NCBI GenBank assembly: GCA_947683425.1
Contig: CANTUQ010000004.1
Location: forward strand, 11,322,001-11,386,000
Source of the DNA: Excoecaria cochinchinensis
Lineage: Eukaryota > Streptophyta > Magnoliopsida > Malpighiales > Euphorbiaceae
DNA length: 64,000 nt
Reading direction: 5' to 3'
This document shows, piece by piece, positions 10,120 through 22,345 of this stretch (position 1 is the stretch's first letter; the number at the start of each line of letters is the position of its first letter). The translations under genes and the position numbers were made by a program. The notes beneath the pieces are model-generated. The model saw only the letters and a list, made by a program, of their open reading frames with translations. It did not search any database and had not been told where the DNA came from.

Positions 10120-12200
10120 TTACAAGTTCGGATCAGTGAGCGGACATCTGCATGTCAAGGCCACTAGGAGTTTTTGCTATACTTTTTGTATAAGAAAGAG
10201 TTAGAGTTTTACATTTTGAGTAACATCATTATGTAATATAAGAGTATAGTTGATACATGTAAATGTATATGTAAAGCTAAATGGAAACTGATGTAATATG
10301 AACATGTAAATGTATAAGTAGTTAATATGAAATGCAAGTGGGCCTTAGTGTAGTATTTAATTACTTTTATATGGATGTGTTTATGCTATCGCTTCCGCTA
10401 ATGCATGTACATGTATACGTAAGTGTCCGCGTAGCGCCCCGATATTCCTTACCGGGGGTATGGGGGTGTTACAATTCAAGAGTATATAATTAATATCACA
10501 TGGCAGGTCATGTTCAACAATTAAAAAGCATGAATACATTTGATTCCATTATTAAACTCTCATGCCATAGCATCATTTACATATAATTCAATTGGAAAAA
10601 CACTCATATACTCATTTTATAATGTTAAATATAAGTGGGACAAGTGGTAAGAACTTCCGGTGAAGTTCGAGTTCGATTCGGGAAGGAAAAAGTACATCTT
10701 AGGCTGAAAAATGAGGTTACACGGTGGTAAGGCATTCCATATTGCCATGTGGGATGTGAAAATTGGGTATAAAAGGGATAGAATGGTTTTACACAGCCGT
10801 AAGGAATTCCTTAACCTCGTGTAAACCTATTCTGTCTCAAAATGTGAGAAAGATTCAGAATAGACTATAGGTCTATACTTGAAACACATTTTACACATAT
10901 TTAATGACATTTTCAGACAAAACATCCTGCTTAAAAATTGTTCCTTAGGATGTTATCTTTCAAATGGGACTAATTTCAGGTCGTTTGGATATCTATAACA
11001 GACGATATGACTTTAAAACCCCATACTATTCCAGGGAACCCACCTAAACAGGGGCACTACGGTTTTAGCAAATTTCTAGGGTCTTAGAGCAAGAATTTAC
11101 TCAAGCTCATTTCTACAACTTTTATAATAATGGAAGTCATGGTTCTAATGGATCAAGAATATCTCAATTTTAAGGTCTAAAACTCTACCTATGGAAAACA
11201 CATTACATAGAGGTCAGATGAGAATCAAGCAGAATTTGGCAAAATCAAACTTTACTATCACAACTATATGGTAACCCATCTAATAACATCAACACCCACT
11301 CAAATGATCAAGTCACATGCTCTGAAACATATATACACATGTATCAAAACATATAAACACATATATCATGAAACCACCGCAAGCAATCAAAATTAACATA
11401 CACTAAACAATTGAGCTAATCAAAGCTCATCATGCATATCTTTATTTGAAAATGTATCTATCCAAACATAATTCATGTAAACACATGCAAAATAATAAAA
11501 TCGCACTCGATCAAAGCTCTCTATTCGATCCCGATCTTCTCTTTGCCCTTATCCAATTTCTTGATCACAGCTTAAACCAAAACCATACAAAGCACTTAAG
11601 TTAATCTTCTTTCTACTTTAAATCAAAAACAGGAATATGGGAAGAAAAAGGAGGTCAGCTCAAAAGACTAACTAAACTTACCTCTCAAGAACCCATTCAA
11701 CCCTTCTCTTATTCTTCAAACCAATCCAATAGAACAACTCAAGGTAAACCAAAAGAGAAGAATAAAGAGCAAAAGAAATGGAAAGGGAAATAGCACGGTA
11801 GAAAACCAAGAGCAAAGAAAGAAAAGAAGAACAAATAGCCAAAGGAAAGAAAAGAAGAACAAATAGCCAAAGGTAAGATCAATGTGGGAAAAGAAAAGGA
11901 AGAAAGTGAGCAAATGGTCAATCCTCATCCAAACCATTAACTATACTCATAAATGCCACTTACTTTAATTTAATACATGCATATCCCTTTTAACCACTTA
12001 ATTCATAATCTATCTTTAAGCAAGCCAAGTGTCTCTTCCCTACAATGCCACTTGTTACTTATTAATTTAGGCAACACAAATAAATCTCTTGCCTTGTGTC
12101 ACACTCCTACGTTGCCATGTGTCACGCTCCTACGATGCTATATGTCAAAATGCCACATCAGAACTCTTAAATTCTTTTAGGGTCATTTTGGGGTGTTACA

Positions 12201-12574
12201 TTTATCACATGCATTTAGTCCTTTGCACGTATAGTCATGTACACATAATTTTTTTAAATCAATTCGTTGCATCTATATAGTTTTGCGTATATATTTCACA
12301 CATATTACGCACACACAATCTTTTCTACATGCTTTTGTGTTAAACGACTTTACAGGGCTGAACCAAAGGGCAGTTTCGGCAAGATGAAGATAAGATGAAG
12401 CCCACACAAGTTGAAATCATGTGAGCCCATAAATAGGCATTCTAAGCCTCCCTGCAAGCACAAAGCCCTCCTAAGAGGCGTACAGGACAAGACGTGCTAA
12501 TGGCGTGCTATTCAGGCAAGAGTGATCCTGAGGAGCTTACCATCTGTCTGTAGCTGATATTCAAGGAGATTATC
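12201..12574. other. Flank between B and Tat LTR C, no gene
   Basis: Nothing recognisable. The first 140 bases resemble the AT-rich left flank (1-323). The rest is of mixed composition and might be the interior of an older element. There is no polypurine tract before the LTR at 12575, so it is not obviously the interior of element C. Confidence 0.4.
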
Positions 12575-15115
12575 TGTAGACACCGGGTCCTGAGGTAGCT
12601 CAGACCGAAGTTACCCAATGACGAAAATGATGCCTGTTTATGGGCAAGGGGACAAATGAAAGTGATGGTTTACTCGGAAATGCTTTTCATTTAAAAAAAA
12701 AAAGGAAAAAGAAAAATTTGGTTTGGAGGCTTACTGGGGCCTGTGGGGGTGAGGCCCATCTCACCCATGTGAGATGAAGCCTCATGTTGTGAGGCCCATC
12801 TCACTTTTGTGAGATGTAGCCTCACAACATGAGGCCTATTTCACAGGTGAGCTGAAAGTCTCACCTACCTCACGCGCTCCAGCATGTCGCTTCTCCCATT
12901 TTTCATGGGAATTGGGTTTGAAAAGTATGGTTTATGCTTGGATTTGGTGAAAAAAATGAACTAATCCTGTCCGAGACATTTAAAGAGAAGTGAAAGCTGA
13001 AGAAAAGGGAGAAATGACTCAAGAGACCAAAAACGAAAAAAAAAAGGAAAACAGCACAGAGAGAAAAGAAAACTTGGAGAGCAAGAAAATAATTCTCGTT
13101 TCTTAAATAACTTTTGAGATTGCATATTAAATCCAGGAAATCCATTCCTAGTGTTTGGGATTCAATCACGTTTTATTTTCTTCTCGACATAAACATTTTA
13201 CCAAAAGGTTTTGAGTTTCTGTTTTAACCACCATTTCAAGAAGGGCAAAGAAGGAAACCAGAAATCTTTCATTTGAAGATCAAAGATCAATATCTGAGGG
13301 TAAATACTGATTAGCCATCTCTTCTTTTCATCTTCTTTCTCTTTTCTTCTTTTTCTTTCTTTCTTGTTACTTCTTTTCTTTGTTTTGCTGAGTCAGTAAG
13401 TTCTGTTCATTCTATATATTGTATATGCTATTCCTTTGATCTTATTAACCCATGTTTGTTGCTGTTATGATTCATTAAGCATTTTCATTGCTTTATTACG
13501 CATGTTTTGATCGCATGATGTTGTGTTTATTAACCTATTTTTAGTCTTCTGTTTATCGCTATTTTTCTGGTAATTGGAGTCATAAGTTTTGTTTTGCTTG
13601 GATTGTGGTTGCAGATCGGATTTTGGCTTCATTTTTGCTTTAGTCTTGCTTCTCTGGTTGGATTTCGCTGTTTCCTGATCGGATAGTGCCGTTGAATCCC
13701 TTTTTTCGATCGGACGTTATAGAAGAGAGCCATGTTTTCCTGATCGGACTGCACGAATCGTGCATGCATTGCGCGACTCGTATAATGCATTCACGAGTTG
13801 TGAATGCATTGCACGACTCGTGCAACATTCACTAGTCATGCATGCCCGACCCTTCGTCTCCCCTGTTTTGCCCAGTCGTCCTTTCTCCCCGTTCTGCCTT
13901 GTATAGTGATGTCTCAATTCGCTAGTTTGCCATTGTTCTTTGATTAGTCTAATTAATATGAATTTAATTTAATTGGCTTTGTCTTTACTTATTTTGCACT
14001 TACTTAATTGTTTATATTTAATTAGTTTAACTGATTATCATTCGATTGATCTATTAATTGTTTATTTTATTCAATTAATTTATTTGTTTATTAAATTTTT
14101 ACTTTATTAACATTTTTATTCATTTTTGTTTTATTTGTCTCGAAAATTGTTTATCTTCGCGAGTTACACTCGTGCTTGGGTCGGAGGATTGGAGATGAAG
14201 GACCTTTGACTTAGGGTTTGCATTTTAAATTTTGTATTTTCTTTTATTCTATTATTTTTATGTGTTGTATGTAAAATATATTTTCTATTATCCATATTAT
14301 AGAAAAACACATTTTTAACAACTAATAACTTGGGAATTTCTACTAATAAATTTGACCAATGTCCTATTTTAACCAATAAAATCGCACTATTAAATAGAGA
14401 ACTAATTTTCATAAAATGGGATCACTCATCCCAGTTTTCTCAATCAATGCCAAAAAATAGTTCTCTAATTTTTTAAGTTAATAAAAAAGAAACCAATGTT
14501 CCTAAATGTATTAAATAACCCAATTTATGTATGATACATTTTTAATTATTTATTTTGAATGTGTTTATTTCTTTTTTTTCTTTTCTTTTTGGGCCCTTGT
14601 ATTTAATTTTGGGGCAAGTTCTATTATTTATACCTTCTTATTTTATTTTGGGGGATTGTTCTGTCTCATCTTTTAATCATTTTTGGGGGATTGTTCTGTC
14701 CCATTATTTTCATTTTTGTAACTTATTTATTTATCTCATTCAATATGCTTACAAATGCACTTTAAATTCAATGCACAATCGCATGAGATGAGAGATGGAA
14801 TTTTGATTTCTTAAAAATTCATTTATAAACTTAACTTAAGTCATTAATAAGAGTGAAGTTCCAAACACCATCTCTGGTTTAGACAAATAGAGGTTAGAGA
14901 CCTTTCCCAATTTCTCGTAAATTGGGTGGCGACTCCAAAATACCTGAAAGGTGCCCAAAGGCATCGTGAGGCTAGATGATCCTTTCCAATGTTCTATTAG
15001 GAAGGAGGCATCCAAAATGACTCATGATGCCGAAGATCAAAAAGACGCAAACCATTCCCTCGAATCCTAAAAGCAGATTCAAAGAGGGCCTTTGCTACGT
15101 TCGGCGAGTATCACA
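12575..15115 (+). repeat. 5' LTR of Tat-like element C
   Basis: Starts TGTAGACACCGGGTCC and ends TATCACA one base before the primer site, 2541 bp. Its start resembles solo LTR O (34623), which begins TGTAAGCACCG. It contains dyads of its own: GTGAGGC/CATCTCAC at about 12740-12830 and ACGAATCGTGCATGCA-type words at about 13750-13830. Long T-rich tracts fill 13300-14700. No reading frame here looks coding. Confidence 0.8.
13745..13835. repeat. CACGANTCGTG dyads in LTR C
   Basis: Several imperfect self-complementary words (CACGACTCGTG, TGCACGA, CATTCACGAGTTGTGAATG) packed in about 90 bases, in a T-rich LTR. Confidence 0.75.
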
Positions 15116-15116
15116 G

Positions 15117-15134
15117 TGGCGACTCCACTGGGGA
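15117..15134 (+). other. Primer binding site of C (Tat type)
   Basis: TGGCGACTCCACTGGGGA directly after the LTR. This sequence next to the LTR is characteristic of Tat/Ogre elements, where it is taken as complementary to tRNA-Arg; the tRNA identity is from family knowledge, not shown here. A similar GGCGACTCC occurs at 14927. Confidence 0.8.
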
Positions 15135-16049
15135 TAGTGATTGAAACTTTACTTCGAAAGTGACTTAAGTAAAAATTATAATTGAGTTATTAAGAATAAA
15201 AAATTCCATTTCTAATCGAAATTGGATTACTTACATTAGAGCCTTAAAATTATATTAGTTCGTCCTCTATTTACCCCGGTACATTCCTAAAGCACGACCC
15301 TACTTTCACTCATTGTAGGGAAGTGCTCGGGATAATCACCAGCCCAAGCCTCGTACCATCAAATGGTATATCAAATGGAGAATCGTTGGTCGCTATGCTC
15401 ATGATGAGCTAGACTCGTTGGCAGGGACCATGCATGGGTAGACCTAAAATAACATCACCTTTGACCGAAGCCAATGTAATGGCAATAGACGCTCCCACTA
15501 GGTGAAATGTACCATAATACCGTGCTTGCTATTTGGGCCGTCATATATTGAACAAAATCAATTAAATTAAATGGTCTGTATCAAAGGCTTCCATGCCCCA
15601 GTGGGCCCATCTTAATTTAGTTTAATTATTTAAATATATAATGGCCAAACAGCCATACGTATGTACATTAGGCAAGAGTTGTTATGCTGCTGGTTTTTTG
15701 CTGTGCACTATACGTGTCCAATGGGTTCCCTATTAACCCTTAGATAAAGACCACCTAGGAGAGAGACTGCACTACCTCATGTGTGGGAGAAATAAGATCG
15801 GAAGGATCTATCTGCTTGCATGTGTCTGTCTATGCTGCACCAGCACGACGATGCATTGCACTTCAAGTCATGCATCATCCTAAAAAAGGTATGTTTTGCA
15901 ACCATCATAGATTCCTCCAGGTGGTTTAGAGATCGCAACGGTCGGTTAAAAAAGGTTTCACTCTTGGGGTTGTCAGAGCTAGTGTCATATCAGAGTTCGA
16001 ATTCCTTTTCAGAGGGTAGTGAGATTTTGTCTTATGAATCATCAACTGA
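15135..16049 (+). other. Leader of element C
   Basis: Non-coding leader between primer site and gag. The part from about 15660 aligns with the leader of J (51128-51404 plus 54069-54150), for example the stretch around TGTGTGGGAGAAATAAG. An open frame entering gag starts at 15820 but is not conserved in J, so I do not treat it as coding. Confidence 0.6.
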
Positions 16050-16979
16050 GGCAAGTATATCTAATCTAGTAAGTGGTTTTGATGCAACTAGGGCAATGAT
16101 TGCCGAGGAAGTGGGAAAAAGAATGGAAGAATTTGAGGCCAGGATGATGGCAATGATAGGCAACCTTGTCACTACCCTAGCCCCAATCATCGGGCAACAG
16201 GCTGCTGCTCCAGTTAGAGATAAAGAAGAATAAGGGGTTGCTAGAGAGGATCCCCCAGCAATAGTTGATCCACTAGTGGTTGAGCCAAGAGTGCCAGCGC
16301 CTGTCGAGCGGAGGGAAGGCCGGCCCTAAATCTGTGATTGACTTATGGGAGGAGCAAGAGGAGCTGAGTCATCCAAACCGGAGGATGTGATGTGGCAAAA
16401 AATGGAGGAAAAGTTTGAAGCTATGACGAGGATGTTGAAGGTAGGAGGAGGGATGAATCCTGAAGATTCGGAGTTAGACAGTGATGATTTGATCCTTCAG
16501 AACTTCAAGATGCCTAATATTCCAAAATTTGATGGCACCTCTGATCCCACCGCATACATAAAGCAGTACTCGCTGGTAATGAAGGGTACTACTCTAACAA
16601 AGAGACAGAAGATTGAGTATTTTTGTCTCAACTTAACCGGCCCGGCGGTGGATTGGTATCATGGGCTAGATCAAAGGACGAAGGAGGATTGGGATTTACT
16701 GACAGAGGAGTTTCTCAGACAGTATGATTGTAGTACAAAAATAAAAGTAACTCTGAAGGACCTGGAGTTGTTGCAGCAAAAGGCAGGGGAGTTTTTCCAT
16801 GAATATCTAACCTAATGGAGAAACCGGATGATGGAAATGAAAAAGAAGCCAGATACTCAAGAACAGATACGACTGTTCATAAAAAATGCGAGCTCGTATT
16901 TGAGAGATGGTCGAAAAATGAAGTGATTGAGAGACTGGGAGTTTTTGAAAGACATCGCTATAGAGGCAGAAGGTGAATA
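16050..16979 (+). pseudogene. gag of C, segment 1 (Tat type)
   Basis: Begins with a coiled N-terminal piece (DATRAMIAEEVGKRMEEFE) that aligns with the start of gag in J, but the ATG itself is missing. A stop at 16231 is followed by the core gag domain: FDGTSDPTAYIKQYS, DWYHGLDQRTKEDWDLL, FLRQYDCS, LLQQKAGEFFHEYLT. Further stops lie at 16813 (TAA) and 16924 (TGA). The frame is cut at EAEGEY by element E. Gag forms the virus-like particle of the retroelement; this copy cannot make it. Confidence 0.85.
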
Positions 16980-18009
16980 TGTAACACCCCGAAACCACCC
17001 TAGTAGAGTGACCCTTGTTTGCGTGTAAATATGCGTGGTTTATTTTGAGCATGTGTTTATTTTTTGGTTAAATTAATTTGTTATTATGCTTTAGTTGGGT
17101 TGTGTTTTAGTGTGAGTGAGTGTATTAGAGTAGTGTGTGTGTTGTGGGCTATAGTTAGGTATGAGTGAGTGTATGGGAGTAGTGTATGATTAAGAGGTTA
17201 GTCTTGAGTGTAGCTTGAAGGATGGGAGTTAGGTGCAGTTAATATGTGACCCATGGGAGAGAGAAGAAAAGGGACAACTGTTCTTCTCCTTTATTCTTAT
17301 CCCGTTTTCTTCTTCTTTCCCTTCTCTTCCCGTTACTTCTTCATTTTCTTCTTCTTTCTCTTTATTTCTTTCTATAATTCTTCTTTTGTTGGAATCGGGT
17401 GAGCTGTGGTGAGTTGGGGTAGTTGGAGTTGGTTGGTAAGTTGTAATTTAGTGTCCTTCCTTCTTCTTTTCTTTGAGTGAGTTTTATACCTAAGTGTATG
17501 TTTGAGGTTGAATTCTGGTTTTGCTGGGTTTTGTGGTTCAGCGATTTTGCCTAAGGAGACGAAAGGCAAGGATATCGCGAGTGGTAGTGGAGCTCGAGAT
17601 TGAGATGCCATATTTTTGAGGTTTGGGAACATTTGTGTATTTTGTGCATTTTGTGTATTTTGATGATTTCTGTATTATGATTGGAATTGATGATATGGAT
17701 TGTGTGTTTTGGCTTCTATGAGTTATGGGTATTGTTTAATTTGAGTTAAGAAGCATGGGTTGTGAAGGATGGAGTTAAAATGCGGAAATTTTGCATGTTT
17801 TCTTAGAAATTGCTGGTTTGAGAACTTTTGGATTTTATTTTTGTGATTTGCTTGATTTGATGACAATGATGAGTTCAAAGGGCATGTTTATGTTGTGCAT
17901 AATGGTTTGAATGAAGGATTTTACTTAGAACTGAGTTTTGGAACCAATTGAGTGAGTAGGTGAAAGTGGAGAATGAATTTCTGCAAATTTTGGCGTTGGG
18001 AGTGGAAAT

Positions 18010-18360
18010 CCCGACTCTGTCGCGAGCGCGACGATGTTTCAAGGTCGCGACAGAGCTCGGTGATCTCTATCCAATCGCGCGTACCGAGCTGCGAGCGGTC
18101 GGCCGGGCGCAGCGGGGACTCCCTGTCGTGAGCGCGATGTCCTCGCGATCGCGACGTCGTCGCCATCGCGACAGAGAGCTCAGCGTTGGCCAAGCTTCTG
18201 TCGCGAGCGTGCGCCTGGGCGCGATCCCGCGATAGCTCTTGCGGGTACTCACTGTCGCGGGTGCGACGCTTGTTGCAGGCGTGACAGTGAGATCTATTTT
18301 TGTCTCCACGCGAGCGCGACAGGAGGCCAACTTCGCCTCTGTCGCAAGCGCTACACCCTC
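18010..18360. repeat. GTCGCGA dyad cluster in LTR E
   Basis: About fifteen variants of GTCGCGA and its complement TCGCGAC in 350 bases, CpG-rich against an AT-rich LTR. The same word family occurs in LTR A and, sparsely, D and H. Confidence 0.85.
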
Positions 18361-18517
18361 TAGCTTTTCTTTTTGACTTCTCTTTTTTCATTACAATACT
18401 TAACATTCCAATTTGTATTACTTCTATATATGAATGTGTTTATATGCTTCCTATATCATGAATAAAACATGATGCAAACATATGTTGTGAATTGAAATGT
18501 GCCTTGGATTATGCATG

Positions 18518-18775
18518 ACCTGCTAGAGTTGAATAAGTGGATAGTTGGGCATGCCTAATAGAACTAGTGTTGCTACAGCTAGTGTATGATTTGGACCCCG
18601 ATCAGGTCCCCCGACTGGATCTTCGCGATCCCTTTGAACTGAATCTAAGCGAAAATGATTTTGGAACAAAATTAAAAGATTGTTTTGATACTCTCGGGTA
18701 TCTATGTGTTATGAGAATACTATTAATACCTTCAGGTATCTACGCATACTCGTTATCCACTATTTTGATATAGGT
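18518..18775 (+). other. Stem-bounded hairpin array of LTR E
   Basis: Outer pair ACCT(GC) at 18518 with AGGT at 18772, weak. Inner pair GTGGATA (18537-18543) with TATCCAC (18754-18760). Inside: TTGGGCATGCCTAA, GGACCCC-gatca-GGTCC, GGATC-ttcgc-GATCC, GATACTC-tcg-GGTATC, ATACC-ttca-GGTAT. Confidence 0.75.
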
Positions 18776-18951
18776 GCAATAGTGTTATTTGTCATTATAT
18801 GTGAATTTCTGAATTATTGCTTGTTGGGGATAATATGACTATAGTACTGTTATGTGTTAAGTTAATTTATGACATCTTAACAATTAACTTTGCCATTCGC
18901 TTGTGATTATTTGTTGACACCACTATGAGTGGTTGTTGTGCATCTTTGTTT

Positions 18952-18997
18952 CCCCACTAAGCGATTTCGCTTAGCACGGGTGTTTTATCCGTGCAGG
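18952..18997 (+). other. Double stem-loop of LTR E
   Basis: CTAAGCG-ATTT-CGCTTAG then CACGG-loop-CCGTG. Stems match other copies while the first loop differs (ATTT rather than TTAT). Confidence 0.9.
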
Positions 18998-20171
18998 TGT
19001 GGAAGGTTTTGAAGGGTTGAACCGAGGGTTTCGCATCAATAGTGTAACGCCCTGAAATCTACCCTAGTGGTATGTTGGCCGATTAAGGTAATTAGGTGAA
19101 TTTAATAGTGAGTTGCTAACTTGGACACAAGTGCAATTAAGAAATCAAGGACCCAATTGTGTAAGATAGATAAGTTTAAGTGGCCAATTTGTAAATGTGC
19201 ATATAAGTTAAGTGAATTGATTTGAATTAATATGGAATAATTAAGTGGAAGAAATCAGATTTAAGAGTAATTGGGAAATGGAGGACTTCATTGAAGAAAG
19301 TAAATAAGTTTAAGTGACTTATGGGTAAATATGTATGATTAAATTAATGAGGGATTAATCAAGAGTTAGTGGGGATTAATTAGGTTAATCTCAATTAAGA
19401 TTGTGGGAGTGGATTCTAAGTGGAGATTGCTGGAGGTGCCAACTCAGCATTTTCATGCAATGGAGGATGTGAGTGGTGGATTCCAGCTGCCAATTTCTGC
19501 CTTTGCCACTTTATCTACCTACATGCAATGTAAAGCTTAAGGAGAGAGAAAACCCACTAGTTTTGCATGTGTATTCAGTCATTCTTTCCTCTCTCTAAAA
19601 TATGCTATTCCTTCTTCTTCTTCAACGTGAATTTCCTTTCAAAGTTACCATTTTGTTCTACAAATTCTGCTGGTTAATCATATGTCTAGCTGGTTAATTA
19701 AACTGTTGATTATTGCAAAGGTAAGTGACTAATTATAGTCCTTCATATTCTACTTCTTCTTATTTTGGAATTTATGAGATTGAGGATTTATTATGGTTTA
19801 CAATTCTGGAATTTGGTTGTACATGTGGAGGTGGTTATGATAAAAGAAAAGGAAAGATGGAGGTTGATGAGTCAAGTATCAAGTGAGCATTGGAGCAAAG
19901 GATAGAGAGGTTTGGGAACTAACCATTGTTATATGTGTGTAAATTAGTTTATCATGTGACAATTGAAAGATGATATAGTTGAAATATATGGTTGATTTGT
20001 GTTGAAATTGATGATTGAATTGTTGTGTGCTTAATTTAAGTATAAACCCTAGTTAGGGAAAAATTCCGTTTATTTGTCACCAGACCTCAGTGTAGTGTTT
20101 TGGTCATAACTAGAGTTTTAAAACTCCAAATTGAGTTATTGTTGCTCCATTTGAACCACGACTTCCATACC

Positions 20172-20180
20172 TATAAATAG
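20172..20180 (+). promoter_or_regulatory. Possible TATA box in LTR F
   Basis: TATAAATAG in sense orientation, between the two parts of the block shared with other LTRs. The match is good but no transcription start can be seen; the equivalent place in LTR A has no clear TATA. Confidence 0.3.
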
Positions 20181-21552
20181 CACAAACAGTCGTGTCTGTA
20201 CCTTGTAGGGTTCACTGGAACAGTCTATATTGTTTAATTCATATCGGATGTTTTACAAATCCCATTGACCTGGAACTTGTCCCATTTGAAGGATAAGACA
20301 TAGAGGAATAAATGTTATGAAGGGACCTTTGCCAAAAATTGAGTGTAAGACTTCGGTTTGGGTTGTACAAAATTGTGGTGTGAAGCAGTCCTGAAGTTTA
20401 GCTTCTGTTTTGCTTATTTTGGTATGTCACGGTCACAATGAAATTAATTGCCACCGTGACATATGTTTATAGAAGGCAGAATGCCTATTTATGGACCTCA
20501 CGGTCACAACAAAGTGATTACCACCGTGACCCCTTCTCTTTTGACCATTTTATGGGTTTTTCTTCCCGAATTGAACCCGTATTGCGCCGAGACTTTCTCG
20601 GATCAATTTGATTCAAGTTTAGGACTATTAAATGGGTATAAGAATAGTTATCACTTGGAAAATAAACATGAATAAGACTAAGATCAATAGCAAACTAATG
20701 AAGTAATGATGGGTAATTGTTTGTAATAGAACTAAGTCAAGTTTAATGACATTATTGAGGGTTATAATACCTTAATCTATATGAACATGTATAATATGAA
20801 CAAGTGTATATAATTATGAATTGAGATTAAGTTATACACACATGAAGGATATAAAATGAAATGAGTTTGCTAAATGTGATATGTTCAATGAATGTGTGAT
20901 TGAAGTATTGGCCTAGCATTATTATATGAGGTATGAATTGATATAGAGGTTACTAAAATGAATTATTATGCAAGATATTTAAGGATGTTATATTGGTTCA
21001 TGTGGATAAATGAGTGATTGTATATTATGATAATGATAAATGTGATTAAATGCTTTTAGCTTGTGAAGTGATTATGAATTATATGAATGTGTACTTTGGA
21101 GAGGAATGTGAACATGATTATATGCTTGCAAACATGTGTGAGCTATTATGCGTTATGAGCTATTTCATATGACTATATGAATGAGTTATACCATGCGAAT
21201 ATGTTAACTATGATAGTGAATGATGAAGTGACCTACCCTGTTTTGGCAATATAACCCTAAAATGGTTGGACTTCTAAATGGCAAGGCTTTAAACTGTAAT
21301 GAAGGACATTATGAGTAAGTATTATGTGTGTGTAAAGTAATGTATATTTGCATAAACATGATGACTTTTGAATGCAATCAAATATGTGATTATTAACTAT
21401 GAAAGAATGAGATTGGAAATGCTATGAGTATGCAAGTGAAGAGAATAGCTATGTGCTAATGCAAATGTATAAAGCGAATGTGATGTTGGTCAACAACATA
21501 TGTGATGCAAAATGTGTTCAATGTGAAATGAATAAAATGTTTAACAACTTAA

Positions 21553-21822
21553 GCCTGCGAGTCAAGTAGTGGATAGTTAGGCATGCCTATAGGGTCAAGT
21601 GCTGCAGCCCCATGCGTTAAATGTGTCTGATTCCATGGGAATCACAATGCGAATAATCCTTGCTGGATTTTATTATATGTGGAATAATGTGAAGTACCAG
21701 AAGGTACTAATGTGATGTGAAGCACCAGAAGGTGCTAATGTGAAAAAGTAGTCTCGATGAGATTACTAGTACCTGAGAGGTACCGATGCGATACCCGTTA
21801 TCCGCGTCATTGAATTGTAGGC
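21553..21822 (+). other. Stem-bounded hairpin array of LTR F
   Basis: Outer pair GCCTGC with GTAGGC (one G-U). Inner pair GTGGATA (21569-21575) with TATCCGC. Inside: TTAGGCATGCCTA, CTGCAG, then GTACC-agaa-GGTAC followed by GCACC-agaa-GGTGC, the same hairpin with one pair changed on both sides, then GTACC-tgaga-GGTAC. Confidence 0.8.
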
Positions 21823-22299
21823 AAGGTTAATGATAACAATGAGCATTTTAAAAGAATGTTATATTATTGGAAATGTGAATGGGATGCGTTAAATTTTGAC
21901 TCGTGATACAGCCATATGAATATGAGTCATTAGTAAGGCTATGAGTAAACCAAGATGTGTGATATGCTATGTGTATACTAAGTTGATCCCAAGGTGTATG
22001 TGTGTTCTTGTATATATGTGAAAAAATTATTCTTATGTGCATGGTAACATATCGTTATCCATTCCTAGAAGTGATGAATATAGAGTATAAAATGAATGTT
22101 ATGTTATGAGTATAGCAATGTAAGTTTATGCATGATATAAGAATTATACTATAAGAGAACTTGAGTATGGGATGTATATGCGTAATTACTTATGATTGCA
22201 TTGATAAGAAAGTTATATGTTGTATATAGATGTGTTAATTCAAGGCATGATAGGACTTAATCAAATGATTGTTTTGTATAAGAATGTTATGCTATTGTT

Positions 22300-22345
22300 C
22301 CCCACTAAGCGTTATCGCTTAGCATGGATATTTTATCCATGTAGG
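22300..22345 (+). other. Double stem-loop of LTR F, compensated
   Basis: CTAAGCG-TTAT-CGCTTAG followed by CATGG-loop-CCATG. Where other copies have CACGG and CCGTG, both arms changed, so pairing is kept. Confidence 0.9.

Larger units (their letters stand above)
1281..10473 (+). mobile_element. LTR retrotransposon A, non-autonomous
   Basis: Full-length element flanked by ATTCA (1276-1280 and 10474-10478). It has two LTRs of about 3.1 kb (the first interrupted by solo LTR P), an initiator-Met primer site at 6788-6799, an internal region of only 593 bp and a purine tract at 7362-7373. The internal region holds the first 18 codons of gag and nothing else recognisable, so the element cannot encode replication proteins. 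In the last 1.48 kb of the two LTRs I count about a dozen substitutions plus one 20-bp indel, so insertion is fairly recent. Its PPT context (GAGGACGAAATTT then AAGGGGGAGAG) is the one typical of Tekay/Del-like elements. Confidence 0.92.
7376..10473 (+). repeat. 3' LTR of element A
   Basis: Begins TGTCACACCCC, ends GGGGTGTTACA, 3098 bp, uninterrupted. It lacks solo LTR P and so gives the empty site (about 8956). It carries a 20-bp GTCGCGA-type duplication at about 9220-9240 absent from the 5' copy. Apparent reading frames here occur in both LTRs only because the LTRs are near-identical. Confidence 0.95.
324..12200 (-). mobile_element. Solo LTR B, split by element A
   Basis: The left border reads TGTAACACCCC and the right border GGGGTGTTACA, the inverted TG...CA ends of a Ty3/gypsy LTR. 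Orientation is minus because the double stem-loop (696-742) and hairpin array (1021-1214) are reverse complemented. Element A interrupts it at 1280/10474. Without A and its duplicated ATTCA the LTR is about 2.68 kb. Flanks are TATAT (319-323) and TTTAT (12201-12205), a possible decayed 5-bp duplication with one mismatch. No primer site or coding region adjoins it, so it is read as a solo LTR of the same broad family as A; both 5' ends read close to CACCCCAAAATG. Confidence 0.75.

Noticed and set aside
10768..10776. TATAAAAGG as promoter
   Set aside because: It is on the plus strand of LTR B, which reads minus, and no coding region follows.
14555..14791. 78-codon Phe-rich frame as a small membrane protein
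   Set aside because: It translates a T-rich tract of the Tat LTR; no conserved counterpart.
15820..16049. N-terminal extension of gag in C
   Set aside because: Open by chance; the leader of J does not keep the frame and has gag starting at the later position.
17921..18406. 161-codon frame on the minus strand, Arg/Ser-rich
   Set aside because: It lies over the GTCGCGA dyad cluster in LTR E; the product is a translation of the repeat.
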